This document shows, piece by piece, positions 8,276 through 19,083 of a stretch of DNA of 64,000 bases (position 1 is its first letter; each line of letters opens with the position of its first letter). Where the stretch lies: NCBI GenBank assembly GCA_030424865.1, contig JAUHVR010000011.1:114118-178117 (forward strand), given 5' to 3'. The notes beneath the pieces are model-generated. The model was not told where the DNA came from, did no database searches, and saw nothing but the letters and a program-made list of their open reading frames with translations. This DNA is from Alphaproteobacteria bacterium (lineage in GTDB: Bacteria > Pseudomonadota > Alphaproteobacteria > Rhodobacterales > Rhodobacteraceae). Made by a program: the position numbers and the translations under genes.

Positions 8276-9277
8276 ATGGGGTGGATGTCGGCTGTCTTTG
8301 TGAACAAGGCCATCGAGGCCGCCGGAGCCGAGGGATCGGCCCGGCGTTACTTGTATGATGTGGCGGGCGTCGAACCGGACGCCGCCCCGGATCCGGCGCA
8401 GCTGATCCCGGACACTGCCTTTTTTCTGCTGCTGGAAACCATCGCCGAAAACATCCCGGATGGGGCCGCCGTCCCTGTCCGCATAGGCGCGGCCATGCGC
8501 TGCGATGACTATGGCGCCTTTGGCTTGGCCTTCAAATCCGCGCCAAACCTTTTGGGGTCGTACCGGCGTGTCGAACGCTTTGGCAAGGTCGTAACCTCTA
8601 TCGCCAATTTTCAGGTCGTACCGCTGGATGGCTCTGTCCTGATGCAGGTCATTCCCGGCGATACCCCCCGCCTTGGCCTGACGATGACGAACGAGATCGC
8701 GCTTGCCGCCGCCGTGTCGATCAGCCGCGAGGTCAGTCACGACGCATTCGCGCCCAGGGCCGTCCACTTCTGCCATGCCCGGCCCAAGGCAACCGCCGAG
8801 CAGGACGCCCATTTTCGCTGTCCCTTGCTGTACGGATCCACACGCGACGCGCTGGTGGTGCTGCCTGCGGACCTCGACGCGCCCAATCGATTGGGGGACG
8901 CAGGGATATCGGACTTCTTTGACAGCCACCTTGATCAGGCCCTTGGCCAGATCAAGGACCCCGCCAGCCTGTCACGCGACGTACTGGATCAGATCGGCGG
9001 CGCCCTGTCCGAAGGTGTTCCCACCTTGGGTTACGTCGCCGCCCAGCTTGGGATGAGCAGCCGCACACTGCAGCGCCGCCTGTCCGAGGCGGGGCTGGCC
9101 TATCAAGACCTGGTCACCGAGGCGCGCCAGAATCTTGGGACGCAATTGCTGTCCCGAACCGATTATGCCCTGGCCGAGATCGCTTTTCTGACCGGGTTTT
9201 CCGACCAAAGCACCTTTACCCGCGCGTTCAAGCGCTGGACCGGCCTGACCCCAGCCAGCTATCGCCGCACCCGCTGA
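8276..9277 (+). CDS. AraC-family transcriptional regulator (arabinose-binding-like N-domain)
   Basis: The 333-aa protein has a long N-terminal sensor of the 'Arabinose_bd' type seen in OruR/VirF-like regulators (residues about 10-200) and a C-terminal AraC DNA-binding domain with two helix-turn-helices (LGMSSRTLQRRLSEAGLAYQ and IAFLTGFSDQSTFTRAFKRW). The ATG at 8276 is used; an ATG at 8285 is equally possible and neither has a strong ribosome site. It lies directly before an NmrA-family reductase and a DUF4345 membrane protein on the same strand, which are its likely targets. Confidence 0.88.
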   Translation: MGWMSAVFVNKAIEAAGAEGSARRYLYDVAGVEPDAAPDPAQLIPDTAFFLLLETIAENIPDGAAVPVRIGAAMRCDDYGAFGLAFKSAPNLLGSYRRVERFGKVVTSIANFQVVPLDGSVLMQVIPGDTPRLGLTMTNEIALAAAVSISREVSHDAFAPRAVHFCHARPKATAEQDAHFRCPLLYGSTRDALVVLPADLDAPNRLGDAGISDFFDSHLDQALGQIKDPASLSRDVLDQIGGALSEGVPTLGYVAAQLGMSSRTLQRRLSEAGLAYQDLVTEARQNLGTQLLSRTDYALAEIAFLTGFSDQSTFTRAFKRWTGLTPASYRRTR

Positions 9278-9375
9278 TTGGCGCGCCCGGCCCAAAGGCT
9301 GGCACGGACTGCACAGACCGCGGGGCGGCCCTGTCGCTATCCCCTTGGGCATTCACTGGCTCAAGGGAGATATCA

Positions 9376-10203
9376 ATGACCAACCAAACCATCCTCGTAA
9401 CAGGTGCCACGGGCAAGACTGGGTCACGTGTCATGACACGGCTGCGCGCCGCTGGGCACGACCCGAGACCGGGCGCGCGCAGCACCGCGATACCCTTTGA
9501 TTGGGACAACGCCGACACATGGGTCGCGGCTTTGACCGGCGTTCGCACCGTTTTTGTCACCTATCAGCCCGACTTCGCCTTTCCCGGCGCACTCGACAAT
9601 CTGACCGCCTTTGTGCGGACCGCCGCCACGGCGGGTGTGCAAAAGCTGGTCCTGTTGACCGGTCGCGGTGAACCCGCCGCACGGAAAGGCGAAGAGATCG
9701 TCGCAGCAAGCGGGCTGGCCTTCACAATCGTGCGCTCGGCCTGGTTCGCGCAGAATTTCTCGGAGGGATCAATGCGGGATCCGGTTCTGCAAGGCGTGCT
9801 GCCCATGCCCGGTGGGGACATCGCCGAACCCATCATCGACATCGACGATCTGGCGGATGTCGTGGTCGCCGCGCTGACGGACGACCGCCACAACGGCCAG
9901 ACCTACGAGGCCACAGGCCCCCGCCTGCTGACCTTTCTCGAGGTCGCCGACATCCTGTCTGGCGCAATCGGGCGTCGGGTGGATTACCTGCCGATCACTT
10001 TTGACGAATTTCACGCCGAACTGATGGCCACCAGCGGCCACCTGTTTGCCGACATCGTTACGGCCATTGCGCGGGAAACCTTTGACGGACGCAACGCGCA
10101 ATTGGGGGACGGCGTGATGCGTGCCCTGGGCCGCGCCCCGCGTGACTTTACCGAATTTGCCAAAGACGCCGCCTGGTCCGGCAAATGGGCCTCTGCGGCC
10201 TGA
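9376..10203 (+). CDS. NmrA-family NAD(P)-binding protein
   Basis: The 275-aa product starts with a Rossmann dinucleotide motif (ILVTGATGKTGSRVMTRL) and follows the NmrA/atypical SDR pattern (VQKLVLLTGRGEP, FTIVRSAWFAQNFSEG). Members are NADPH-dependent reductases of quinones or redox-sensing proteins without enzyme activity; which applies is unknown. AAGGGAGA at 9363-9370 is a good ribosome site. It is flanked by an AraC regulator and a DUF4345 gene, a set often found together and likely co-expressed. Confidence 0.87.
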   Translation: MTNQTILVTGATGKTGSRVMTRLRAAGHDPRPGARSTAIPFDWDNADTWVAALTGVRTVFVTYQPDFAFPGALDNLTAFVRTAATAGVQKLVLLTGRGEPAARKGEEIVAASGLAFTIVRSAWFAQNFSEGSMRDPVLQGVLPMPGGDIAEPIIDIDDLADVVVAALTDDRHNGQTYEATGPRLLTFLEVADILSGAIGRRVDYLPITFDEFHAELMATSGHLFADIVTAIARETFDGRNAQLGDGVMRALGRAPRDFTEFAKDAAWSGKWASAA

Positions 10204-10234
10204 TCACCCCAAGACACACCGAAAGGAAACTCTC

Positions 10235-10660
10235 ATGACACTTACACGCTTTCAGAAAATCGCGCTTGCCATCGCAGGTTTTACCGCCACCCTGATCGGC
10301 GCATTCATCACCTTTGCCCCCCAGGCCTTCTATCACGGCTACGGGATCGAGATCGCCTCGGACCCGAACATGCTGAGCGAGTTGCGGGCCCCCGGCGCAG
10401 GTCTTTTTGCGCTTGGCATGCTCATGCTGTCCGGTCTGACTCGCGCGTCGATGCTTCCGATTGCTCTGGCTGCGGGCCTGACGGTTTACCTTGGCTTCCC
10501 GGCCGGTCGCATAGTCAGCCTGATCGTTGACGGCGTGCCCTCGGCCTCGGTCATTGGTGCCCTTGGCATCGAGGTGGTCATCGCTGCACTGCTGATCGCA
10601 GCCTTTGGCCTGCGCCCAAGCCGGATCACCCCGGACCCCGTCGCCCGGTCCCTTGGCTAA
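10235..10660 (+). CDS. DUF4345 family membrane protein
   Basis: The 141-aa protein has four predicted membrane helices (around residues 6-28, 47-66, 73-93 and 107-129), as expected for DUF4345. Function is unknown for the family. AAAGGAAA at 10222-10229 supports the ATG at 10235; an upstream in-frame extension would overlap the NmrA gene. It is the last gene of the AraC-NmrA-DUF4345 run, ended by the hairpin at 10717-10752. Confidence 0.8.
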   Translation: MTLTRFQKIALAIAGFTATLIGAFITFAPQAFYHGYGIEIASDPNMLSELRAPGAGLFALGMLMLSGLTRASMLPIALAAGLTVYLGFPAGRIVSLIVDGVPSASVIGALGIEVVIAALLIAAFGLRPSRITPDPVARSLG

Positions 10661-10716
10661 CGTGCGCGTTGGCGCATCAAGACGACATACTCTGACGGTT
10701 CGATCCGTCGTGACCA

Positions 10717-10752
10717 GTCAAGACCACGGCGCCAGCGCCGTGGTCATTTGAC
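10717..10752. terminator. Hairpin terminator between convergent genes
   Basis: A perfect 10-bp stem, GACCACGGCG/CGCCGTGGTC with a CCAG loop (722-745), is extended by GTCAA/TTGAC on its flanks. It stands between the DUF4345 gene (+) and the GNAT gene (-), so it can serve both. The T-run is short, so efficiency is uncertain. Confidence 0.6.
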
Positions 10753-10794
10753 CTTACCTAATAACCCATTCGCGGGCCTGGCCAGTCCCGGTCA

Positions 10795-11238
10795 TCACGG
10801 GACCGGGTGCCAAACATAATGATTGTCGAGCGCGTCGGCCTCCTGAAGGACAAAACCGCAGCTCTGATAAAAGCGGTTGGCCGGACTGTCCCGAAGGGCG
10901 GTCAGCCGCACGGGCAGACCCAGATCACGCGCCTCTGACTGCACCGACTGCACAATATCGCGCCCGATCCCCGCCCCTTGATGCTGTGGCCGGACATAGA
11001 GATGATCCAGATACAGATGATCCGCGCGCAGGCGCAGAACATAAAACCCGATCAGCTGGCCATCAACGCGCAGAACCTTGGTGTCCTTCGGATCAAAACG
11101 CGTCAGAAACCGTTGCCGCGCCCTGTCCGGGTCAAACCGCCCCACAGCCTGCAGGCTTGGGCGCATCGCCTCGACACGGATCTCGGCCAGCGTGTTTGGA
11201 TCCACGCCCAGCGCGTCGGAAATCGTGAGTCCGTTCAT
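10795..11238 (-). CDS. GNAT-family N-acetyltransferase
   Basis: The product (147 aa from the ATG at 11238) has the GNAT core: acetyl-CoA loop in LYVRPQHQGAGIGRDIV (about residue 80) and the C-terminal FYQSCGF motif. The substrate cannot be told. A GTG at 11298 would add 20 residues that do not look conserved, so 11238 is preferred, although its ribosome site is weak. It lies downstream of a short conserved gene and aspC on the same strand. Confidence 0.83.
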   Translation of the reverse strand: MNGLTISDALGVDPNTLAEIRVEAMRPSLQAVGRFDPDRARQRFLTRFDPKDTKVLRVDGQLIGFYVLRLRADHLYLDHLYVRPQHQGAGIGRDIVQSVQSEARDLGLPVRLTALRDSPANRFYQSCGFVLQEADALDNHYVWHPVP

Positions 11239-11316
11239 GTCGGGCGGATACCCCTTGGAGACCGGAGTTGCAGAACGGGTCAGGTTTGCTTGCGGCACCT
11301 GCCAAGGAGCATGACG

Positions 11317-11718
11317 TCACCCGCCAACCAGACGATCGGCCCGCTTGCGCACAAGCACTGTCCGCAGGTCGTGCATCGCCAGCAACAAAGCGTCCGTCAC
11401 CTCGTCCAGTTGCGCGTCGGTGGCCCGCGACTGAACCCATTGGGCCGTCAGGTTCAGGTGATCCAGCGCGCGGTGGATGTCGTCCATCTCGCGCTGTGCC
11501 AGCACCTCCGCCCGGCGTTTCATCCAGCGACGGATCTCTTTCAGGTCGTCCTCGGACAACACCCGATCGCCCTGTGGTTTGACCTCGCCGTTCTTGACGT
11601 TGAGCACGGCAATCGGATCCATCTCGATCCGGCGCTGGCGGTTGGCCGTATCGACGCGAAAGACCTGTGCACCGTTGTCGCGGACACGAAAGAAATACTC
11701 GGGCAAACCGTCGGCCAT
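11317..11718 (-). CDS. Conserved hypothetical protein, co-transcribed with aspC
   Basis: The 133-aa charged protein starts with MADGLPEYFFRVRDNGAQVFRVD, a beta-hairpin-like segment, followed by a largely helical part rich in Arg/Asp/Glu (EIRRWMKRRAEVLAQ, DALLLAMHDLRTVLVRKR). It has no signal peptide, membrane helix or Cys motif and is probably cytoplasmic. AAGGAG lies seven bases before the ATG. It begins 10 bp after the aspC stop codon, so the two probably share an mRNA. I do not recognise the family. Confidence 0.75.
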   Translation of the reverse strand: MADGLPEYFFRVRDNGAQVFRVDTANRQRRIEMDPIAVLNVKNGEVKPQGDRVLSEDDLKEIRRWMKRRAEVLAQREMDDIHRALDHLNLTAQWVQSRATDAQLDEVTDALLLAMHDLRTVLVRKRADRLVGG

Positions 11719-11728
11719 GGGGCTCTCC

Positions 11729-13412
<1,684 letters not shown>

Positions 13413-13416
<4 letters not shown>

Positions 13417-13676
13417 CCGAACCCCACGAACACAGGATCAAGCGGCTGGCCATGCGCTCGATGCGGCGCGGCACCAAGGAAATGGACATCCTGCTGATGC
13501 GCTTTGCAGATGCCAATCTTGAAAAGATGAGTGCCGAGGACCTTGATCTTTACGACGCGCTTCTGGCTGAGAACGACCAGGATCTGTACCAATGGGTCAC
13601 CGGTCAGGCCCAGGGCCCCGAGGCCTATGCCGCCCTGCTGAAGGCCATCGCCGACACACCTTCGGACGTGAAATAG
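13413..13676 (+). CDS. sdhE: Succinate dehydrogenase assembly factor SdhE (FAD insertion)
   Basis: The 87-aa protein has the family's conserved RGTKEMD motif near residue 21 (the RGxxE motif used to promote covalent FAD attachment to SdhA) and the downstream helical pattern of SdhE/SDH5 (LDLYDALLAENDQDLYQWVT). It helps mature succinate dehydrogenase and so links to the TCA cycle. It is coupled to the XRE gene by a 4-bp overlap. The sdh operon itself is not in this window. Confidence 0.93.
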
Positions 13677-13766
13677 GCGGCATTTTAGCCATATCTGTCG
13701 TGGTTTAACGCATTCTTCTTGATTTTGCCCGAGTGTCCCGACCCAACGGTTTGAGTGGAGACGGAC

Positions 13767-14264
13767 ATGAGTGTGCACAGCCCAATGACCTCTGCCAAAG
13801 AGCAGGTGTTCATGACAGGGTATCTGGATGCGCTGGCGCTGGTTGAACGCCTGCACCGGCTGCTTCTGGACGTGATCAAGGACGAATTCGAACGCGTCGG
13901 CGTGCTGGAAATCAACGCGGTTCAGGCCTTGTTGCTGTTCAACATCGGCGACAACGAGGTCACGGCGGGCGAACTCAAATCGCGCGGCTACTACCAGGGC
14001 AGCAACGTCAGCTACAACCTCAAGAAGCTGGTCGAAATGGGCTACATGCACCACCAGCGGTGCGAGATTGACCGCCGCTCGGTCCGGGTTCGCCTGACCA
14101 GCAAGGGGCGCGAGATCCGCAACATCGTGGCAGAGCTGTTTTCACGCCATGCGGACGGGTTGCAGAACAAGGGTGTCCTTGGCCAGGAGGGGATCGAGGA
14201 TATCACCAGCTCGCTGCGCCGGGTGGAACGCTATTGGACCGACCAGATCCGGTATATCTACTGA
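13767..14264 (+). CDS. MarR-family winged-helix regulator (LdtR-like)
   Basis: The 165-aa protein has a MarR fold with wHTH (VTAGELKSRGYYQGSNVSYN, LKKLVEMGYMHHQRCEID, wing RRSVRVRLTSKGREI). The GYYQGSNVSYNLKKL recognition helix resembles the LdtR group of alphaproteobacteria, which controls L,D-transpeptidase and envelope stress genes in Liberibacter. The start at 13767 has GGAG upstream; 13755 is an alternative. Its 3' end overlaps that of the opposite-strand DUF1194 gene by 7 bp. The LdtR link is by resemblance only. Confidence 0.87.
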   Translation: MSVHSPMTSAKEQVFMTGYLDALALVERLHRLLLDVIKDEFERVGVLEINAVQALLLFNIGDNEVTAGELKSRGYYQGSNVSYNLKKLVEMGYMHHQRCEIDRRSVRVRLTSKGREIRNIVAELFSRHADGLQNKGVLGQEGIEDITSSLRRVERYWTDQIRYIY

Positions 14265-14971
14265 GCGGCCTGCGAAAACAGCTGGCCCTCAAGCTCTCTC
14301 TTAAGTTTGCGCACCATGGCGTTCTCAAAATCCTGAAAGCCGATGGCAGTCTCGATGAAGGCGTCCGGCCCCGTGATCACGTAGACTTTGTAAAACGCCC
14401 AAAGATCCGCGATCTCCAACTGCCGTTGATCTGCTGCGTTCATCGTCTCGGTGCCGATGACCAATCCGTTGATCGTGATCGCCGCTTGCTCGGCCAGCGG
14501 CTTGAACTCGCGCGGATGCCGACCCGTGTTGCTTTTCCCATCCCCCGAAATGTCGAGCGTGCGTTTCCAGCACGCATCTTTTTGCGCCAACAAGGCCAAC
14601 CCCTGTTGCATCGCAGCCCCCAGAGCGGTCGAGGGGTCACCCGGTCCACGGATCGTTCCGCGCAGACGTGCCCTTATCTGCTCCAGCACCTGTTCGTCTG
14701 TAACCGCGATCCAGTCCTGCAACAGGCGCTGATCTTCCGGACCGCTCCATTCGTACACTGCCAGGGATACGGGCGCCGAGGGCATCGCCAGCAGCGCGGC
14801 CTGCACATCCGGGTGCCCCAGCGCGTTGGCCAGCCCTTCGATCTGCAGGCGGTATTCGAAACTGTCGACCGAGCCCGAGACATCAAGCCCAAGGGCCAGG
14901 GCCTGCCGACAAGCGGCCCCGGCCGGGGCCGCCGCAAAAAGCGCAAGAAGAAGCGCCGCCAGCCTTACCAA
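14258..14971 (-). CDS. DUF1194 von Willebrand factor A-like exported protein
   Basis: The 237-aa product starts with a signal peptide (VRLAALLLALFAAAPAGAA) and continues with a vWA-like fold: a MIDAS-type DVSGSVD (about residue 35), GDPSTALGAAM and DISGDGKSNTG. DUF1194 is the recognised family; function unknown, perhaps metal-dependent adhesion or assembly in the periplasm. No ATG lies before the signal sequence, so the start is taken as TTG at 14971, which overlaps the stop of the upstream glyoxalase-fold gene by 7 bp; translation is probably coupled. The 3' end overlaps the MarR gene. Confidence 0.82.
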   Translation of the reverse strand: MVRLAALLLALFAAAPAGAACRQALALGLDVSGSVDSFEYRLQIEGLANALGHPDVQAALLAMPSAPVSLAVYEWSGPEDQRLLQDWIAVTDEQVLEQIRARLRGTIRGPGDPSTALGAAMQQGLALLAQKDACWKRTLDISGDGKSNTGRHPREFKPLAEQAAITINGLVIGTETMNAADQRQLEIADLWAFYKVYVITGPDAFIETAIGFQDFENAMVRKLKRELEGQLFSQAAQ

Positions 14972-15393
14972 TGGCCGATGTTTTCCATGCTGGTCCAGGG
15001 CTCGGCCGGCTCCAACGCGTCGCCGGCCTGCAGCAGCTCGATCGAGACATTGTCGGGCGAGCGGACAAAGGCCATGCGGCCATCGCGCGGCGGACGGTTC
15101 ATCACCACGCCGTTGTCCATCAGGTGCTGGCACATCTCGTAGATGTTGTCGACGGCATAGGCCAGGTGGCCAAAGTGCCGGCTGTCCGAAGGCAGCCCCT
15201 CGTCTCCGTCCCAATTGTAAGTCAGCTCAACCGGGCATTCCTCTTGCCCCGGAGCGGCCATGAAAACAAGGGTGAACCGCCCACCTTCGCTTTCCGAGCG
15301 GCGTGTTTCCTTCAGTCCAAGAAGCTCATAAAATGCGATGGATTTTTCCAGGTCCTTGACCCGCACCATCGTGTGCAAATACCGCGTTGTCAT
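14965..15393 (-). CDS. gloA: Glyoxalase/VOC-fold protein, lactoylglutathione lyase-like
   Basis: The 142-aa protein shows the VOC pattern of glyoxalase I: YLHTMVRVKDLEKSIAFYEL with metal His near residue 7, a Glu in CPVELTYN, FGHLAYAVDNIYE with His near residue 75, and VSIELLQ with Glu near residue 123. These four positions match the metal ligands of GloA, which converts the methylglyoxal-glutathione hemithioacetal to S-lactoylglutathione. GGAGAG lies seven bases before the ATG at 15393. It is followed by the DUF1194 gene. Confidence 0.87.
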   Translation of the reverse strand: MTTRYLHTMVRVKDLEKSIAFYELLGLKETRRSESEGGRFTLVFMAAPGQEECPVELTYNWDGDEGLPSDSRHFGHLAYAVDNIYEMCQHLMDNGVVMNRPPRDGRMAFVRSPDNVSIELLQAGDALEPAEPWTSMENIGHW

Positions 15394-15455
15394 ACTATCT
15401 CTCCTCATGTCCGCCCCGCGCAACATGCTGTGCCTACCGGGGAATGTGACAATAG

Positions 15456-16844
15456 TCAAAAGGCCGATCTGAACCCAAGCGCCAGTGAAACGCCGTCCGT
15501 CTCGAAACGGCTCACGTTGGACTTAGTCTGATACGCCCGAACGGACACCCGCGGCACAAACCCCATGTAGTCTAGCGTTGTGAAATCCATGTGAAGCGCC
15601 GCCGATTTCGTGTGATCCTTGCGCCCGTCCGGGACCGGGATAAAGCCCACCGTGTAGTCGGGATAAACCGCCCGGCCGATGGCCAGGTCGACACCAAGGT
15701 CAACGCCCAGGATTGGCGTACCGTGCCTGTATTTCAGCGAAATGCTGTCGCTGGTGCCATCACGGGCGATCGCCGCCTCGTCGATGAGCTTTCGTTGGCC
15801 AGAAAGCTCGACCATGGCATCACGTGGCAGGTTCCAGGTCAGAGCCCCGCCGACGGTGTGCACATATTCAGGATCCGCCGAGCCACTCGGGTTGCGCACC
15901 TCGCGCGACAGTCGGAGCCTGTGGGTCAGTTGCCCAGTCAACCGCCCGCTCGCTTGCCCGGTCAGCCGGTGATAGCTGTGATACGGATCCCCGGCCGAGA
16001 TCACCTGGCCCAGATCACCGCGCACCTGCACCATCGCATCCCCGGACCCCAACCGCCATGCGTGGCTGAGTCCCGCCTCGAAGACACGCAGGCTCAGGTC
16101 AGAGTTCGTGACGGTCGGGGCGATGGCGCGCGCCTCGTCGGACAGCCTGACCTTGCGCAGGTAAACCAGGCCGTGGGCCCGGGTCACGCTGCGTTCGGAC
16201 TGCGCCAGTCGATAGGACAGCTCGACCGTGCTGCGCGCATCCAGACCCGACAAGGCCATCGCGCTGCCGCTCAGGACACCAACGGCGGAAATCCCGTCGA
16301 TCTCGTTCAGATGGGACTGCGCGCCCCCGTTCAGATTGGACGACGGCGCCAACGAGAACCTCAGCTGCACACTCAGCGGATTGCGCGCCCGGACATGTGC
16401 ATAGCTCTGGGCGATCTGGGCACGCGCCGCCTCCGAAGGCGCCACCTGGGCGCTGCGTCTGAGCCAGTATTGCGACAGGGTAAAGCGCTTTTCGTCAAAG
16501 GCCGCCTGGGCAGCAAGCCCCGCCGCCTGTGTTCGGCCCAGGGCGTCGTCGCCATAGCGAAACGCGCGGGCCGCGCCCTGTCGTGCCCGACCGGGATCCC
16601 CTTGCAGGCGCCAGGCCTGTGCGATGGCAAACCAGGCCGCGTCATCCTCGGGATCCGCCTCAAGCAGCGCGCGCGCCATGGTTTCAGCCTGATCAGGCCG
16701 CCCCGACAAGGCCAGTTTCAGCGCGACTTGCCGAGCCTGTGACAGCGTCAGCTCGACCGGCTTGCCCGGCGTCTCGCCTCGCACCGGCAGTGCGCTGACG
16801 GCAATGGCCAGGACAGCGCCGAAAAGGCGGCTGTTAAAAACCAC
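15456..16844 (-). CDS. Probable Slam-type outer-membrane translocon (TPR + beta-barrel)
   Basis: The 462-aa protein has a signal peptide (to about residue 24), TPR helices (LALSGRPDQAETMARALLEA, AAWFAIAQAWRLQGDPGRA) to about residue 150, and a C-terminal domain of alternating beta-strands from SVQLRFSLAPSSNLNGGA to a terminal aromatic (LALGFRSAF), typical of an outer-membrane barrel. This architecture is that of surface lipoprotein assembly modifier (Slam, PF04575), which delivers lipoproteins to the cell surface. The GTG start overlaps the preceding lipoprotein gene by 11 bp, so they are coupled. The pairing with a TbpB-like lipoprotein supports the assignment; a generic TPR/porin protein is the alternative. 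Confidence 0.75.
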   Translation of the reverse strand: MVFNSRLFGAVLAIAVSALPVRGETPGKPVELTLSQARQVALKLALSGRPDQAETMARALLEADPEDDAAWFAIAQAWRLQGDPGRARQGAARAFRYGDDALGRTQAAGLAAQAAFDEKRFTLSQYWLRRSAQVAPSEAARAQIAQSYAHVRARNPLSVQLRFSLAPSSNLNGGAQSHLNEIDGISAVGVLSGSAMALSGLDARSTVELSYRLAQSERSVTRAHGLVYLRKVRLSDEARAIAPTVTNSDLSLRVFEAGLSHAWRLGSGDAMVQVRGDLGQVISAGDPYHSYHRLTGQASGRLTGQLTHRLRLSREVRNPSGSADPEYVHTVGGALTWNLPRDAMVELSGQRKLIDEAAIARDGTSDSISLKYRHGTPILGVDLGVDLAIGRAVYPDYTVGFIPVPDGRKDHTKSAALHMDFTTLDYMGFVPRVSVRAYQTKSNVSRFETDGVSLALGFRSAF

Positions 16845-17790
16845 CGTCCGGGTTCACTTCGCTGCAAATCGTGGCATTGGCACCCGGCGTACCGCATTGG
16901 TCCAGAACAAAGACGCCGTATTCCTCTTCGTTCTCCAGCCCCAGAGGATTTCCGTCGCCGTCGAACGCGGTCAGGGAAACGCCGCCCGCGACGCTTTCCG
17001 AATTGGGGCCCCCGAATACGCCGCCGTAGCTGCCGTTGGACGTTCCGACCTCGCCGAAAATCTCGGTCGAGCCGGTAAAGTACCCATCCGCTTCGATGGT
17101 TCCGGCGACAAGCACCACATCGGGCAAGGGGATACCACCGTCCGCCAGGATCCGGTCATAGATCGCACCTTCGACCGCGTTGTCCGCAAAATCGGCGTTC
17201 AAAAAGACCGTTCCGGTGATTTCTGCTGCGTCGACGGGGATCAGAACCGGGTCCGTTCCGAGGGGCACGGGCAACAGCGTGCCGCCGTCGCCGGCCAGGT
17301 TTGTCAGACCCGCATAGGTGCCGGCGTAGCTCACCAAGCCAGTGGTCCCGGTCACATCCGCCGGGTCGAACGTGCCGTCACGCTCGTAAAAGACGCCGCC
17401 GAAGTACCGGTTGCCCAGCCCCCCGGTCACGACCACGCCGCCGCGAACGGCGCCCGAGTTGCCTGACTCTTGCACAAAGGCGGTCACGTGTCGGTCCAGC
17501 GGATCGTCCTGGGCGATAAAGGCGACATAGCCCGGAACGTCCAGCGCCGGAGCGCGGGTGTAAAGCGCGGCCAGTTGCGTCTCGTCCAGTGTCAGCCCGG
17601 TCACGGTCAGCGTCCCTGCCGCCGCGTCAAACTGCAAAGACTGGATGTCGCCCAGGATCGCGCTCGGGATCGTGGAGGTCGCGGCTCCATCTGGATCCGC
17701 GGTGTTGGTCAGGATCAACGGATTGCCGCCCTCGTCGCACGCGGCAACGAAGAACAGCGCCGATAGCGCTGGTATCAGTCGGATCATCAT
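16834..17790 (-). CDS. Lipoprotein with TbpB-like barrel domain, putative Slam substrate
   Basis: The 318-aa protein has a lipoprotein signal ([18 protein letters not shown]; lipobox VAAC, Cys18). It ends in a small beta-barrel-like domain with the signature [19 protein letters not shown] (about residue 273), close to the repeated G-x-F-G-x-x-A-x-E-x-x-G pattern of transferrin/hemoglobin-receptor lipoproteins carried by Slam. The last ~25 residues add two Cys ([15 protein letters not shown]) that could pair. Ligand unknown; iron or heme are guesses from the family. It is coupled to the Slam gene downstream, and a palindrome lies 11 bp upstream of its start. Confidence 0.72.
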   Translation of the reverse strand: MMIRLIPALSALFFVAACDEGGNPLILTNTADPDGAATSTIPSAILGDIQSLQFDAAAGTLTVTGLTLDETQLAALYTRAPALDVPGYVAFIAQDDPLDRHVTAFVQESGNSGAVRGGVVVTGGLGNRYFGGVFYERDGTFDPADVTGTTGLVSYAGTYAGLTNLAGDGGTLLPVPLGTDPVLIPVDAAEITGTVFLNADFADNAVEGAIYDRILADGGIPLPDVVLVAGTIEADGYFTGSTEIFGEVGTSNGSYGGVFGGPNSESVAGGVSLTAFDGDGNPLGLENEEEYGVFVLDQCGTPGANATICSEVNPDGGF

Positions 17791-17800
17791 ACTGCTGCCT

Positions 17801-17818
17801 CAGATATATTTTTATCTG
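17801..17818. promoter_or_regulatory. AT-rich palindrome upstream of the Slam substrate gene
   Basis: CAGATA and TATCTG flank a 6-bp AT centre (18 bp in all), ending 11 bp before the lipoprotein start codon on the minus strand. Position in the 5' leader or promoter suggests an operator. It does not match the Fur or Irr consensus that I know, so the regulator is unnamed. Confidence 0.4.
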
Positions 17819-17990
17819 TTTTGTTGAACTTAGGCGCGCAAGTCACCGAAAAGTCAACGAAAGATCCAAGGATCCCAAAGCTTTTCCACCACCTGAGGCA
17901 GAATTATCCCCACCCCATGTCGCGGTTCCTTCCCCCTGCCGCCCCAGATATAGTGGCGCAACGACTCATCTGGTAGACAAGGATCCCCCC

Positions 17991-18896
17991 ATGCCGCTTT
18001 CGCCCGAACAGCAAGCTGAGATTGACGAACAGCGCAGCCAGACCGCCCCGACCCTGCGGGCCACGGCCCCGGGGATGGAGAAACACCTCTATACCGCCTA
18101 CCCCGTTCTGGACCACGGCTTTATCCGGGTGATCGACTACATGGGTGACGATGCCGCGATCACGCAGGCCGCGCGGGTGTCCTATGGCAAGGGCACCAAA
18201 TCGGTCAGCAATGACGAGGGGCTGATCCGCTACCTGATGCGCCACTGGCATTCGACGCCCTTCGAGATGTGTGAACTGAAGCTGCACGTCAAACTGCCGG
18301 TCTTTGTGGCCCGCCAGTGGATCCGCCACCGCACCGCCAATGTGAACGAATACTCGGCGCGCTATTCGATCCTGGACCGCGAGTTCTACATCCCCGCCCC
18401 CGACGCGCTGGCCGCGCAGTCGGTGGTCAACAACCAGGGCCGGGGCGCCGCGCTGGAAGGGGCCGAGGCGCAGCGGGTGCTGAAGTACCTGACCGAGGAC
18501 GCGATGCGCTGTTACGACCATTATGAAGAGATGATCTCGGACCAGGGTCAACAGGGTCTGGCGCGGGAACTGGCGCGGATGAACCTGCCCGCCAACATCT
18601 ACACGCAGTGGTACTGGAAGGTCGATCTGCACAACCTGCTGCACTTCCTGCGCCTGCGCGCCGACGCCCACGCGCAGTACGAGATCCGGGTCTACGCCGA
18701 AGAAATCTGCAAGGTGGTCGCCGACTGGGTGCCCTTTGCCTATCGCGCCTTCGAGGACTACCGCATGGGCGGTGCGACATTGAGCAGCACAGCCCTTGAG
18801 TGTGTCCGTCGAATGTTGAAAGGTGAAGCGGTGACGCAGGAGACCTCTGGGATGTCCAAGGGGGAATGGCGGGAGTTTGAGGGGTTATTGGGTTAA
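17991..18896 (+). CDS. thyX: FAD-dependent thymidylate synthase ThyX
   Basis: The 301-aa enzyme makes dTMP from dUMP using methylene-tetrahydrofolate, NADPH and FAD. The diagnostic ThyX motif [15 protein letters not shown] is at about residue 106, and the FAD/dUMP residues near the end ([19 protein letters not shown]) are present. AAGGA lies ten bases before the ATG. The 175-bp gap upstream to the divergent lipoprotein gene contains TATAGT (17949-17954) as a possible -10, but no good -35. ThyX replaces ThyA in many alphaproteobacteria. Confidence 0.96.
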   Translation: MPLSPEQQAEIDEQRSQTAPTLRATAPGMEKHLYTAYPVLDHGFIRVIDYMGDDAAITQAARVSYGKGTKSVSNDEGLIRYLMRHWHSTPFEMCELKLHVKLPVFVARQWIRHRTANVNEYSARYSILDREFYIPAPDALAAQSVVNNQGRGAALEGAEAQRVLKYLTEDAMRCYDHYEEMISDQGQQGLARELARMNLPANIYTQWYWKVDLHNLLHFLRLRADAHAQYEIRVYAEEICKVVADWVPFAYRAFEDYRMGGATLSSTALECVRRMLKGEAVTQETSGMSKGEWREFEGLLG

Positions 18897-19083
18897 CCCA
18901 ATTCGAATTCGAGATTGTGTCCGCTAGCTTCAGGTGGGCACAAATCCGAGGAGCAAAACCGAGACAGCGACGGAGTTTTAGCAACTTAGATTTCAGGTTC
19001 GGGCACTGTCATTCGAATCCATCATTTTCGGAAGGACTGACTGGGTCCGGCGACAACAACCAAAGGTCTACGAAGCAGTCAAT
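18897..19083. other. AT-richer intergenic stretch, no feature seen
   Basis: Base composition drops abruptly after the thyX stop codon and stays low to about 19735. This part holds no credible gene, terminator or repeat. It is the 3' side of the secreted orphan gene at 19084-19692. Confidence 0.5.

Noticed and set aside
17941..17990. Promoter of thyX with TATAGT at 17949-17954
   Set aside because: No acceptable -35 at 16-18 bp spacing, so not listed as a feature.
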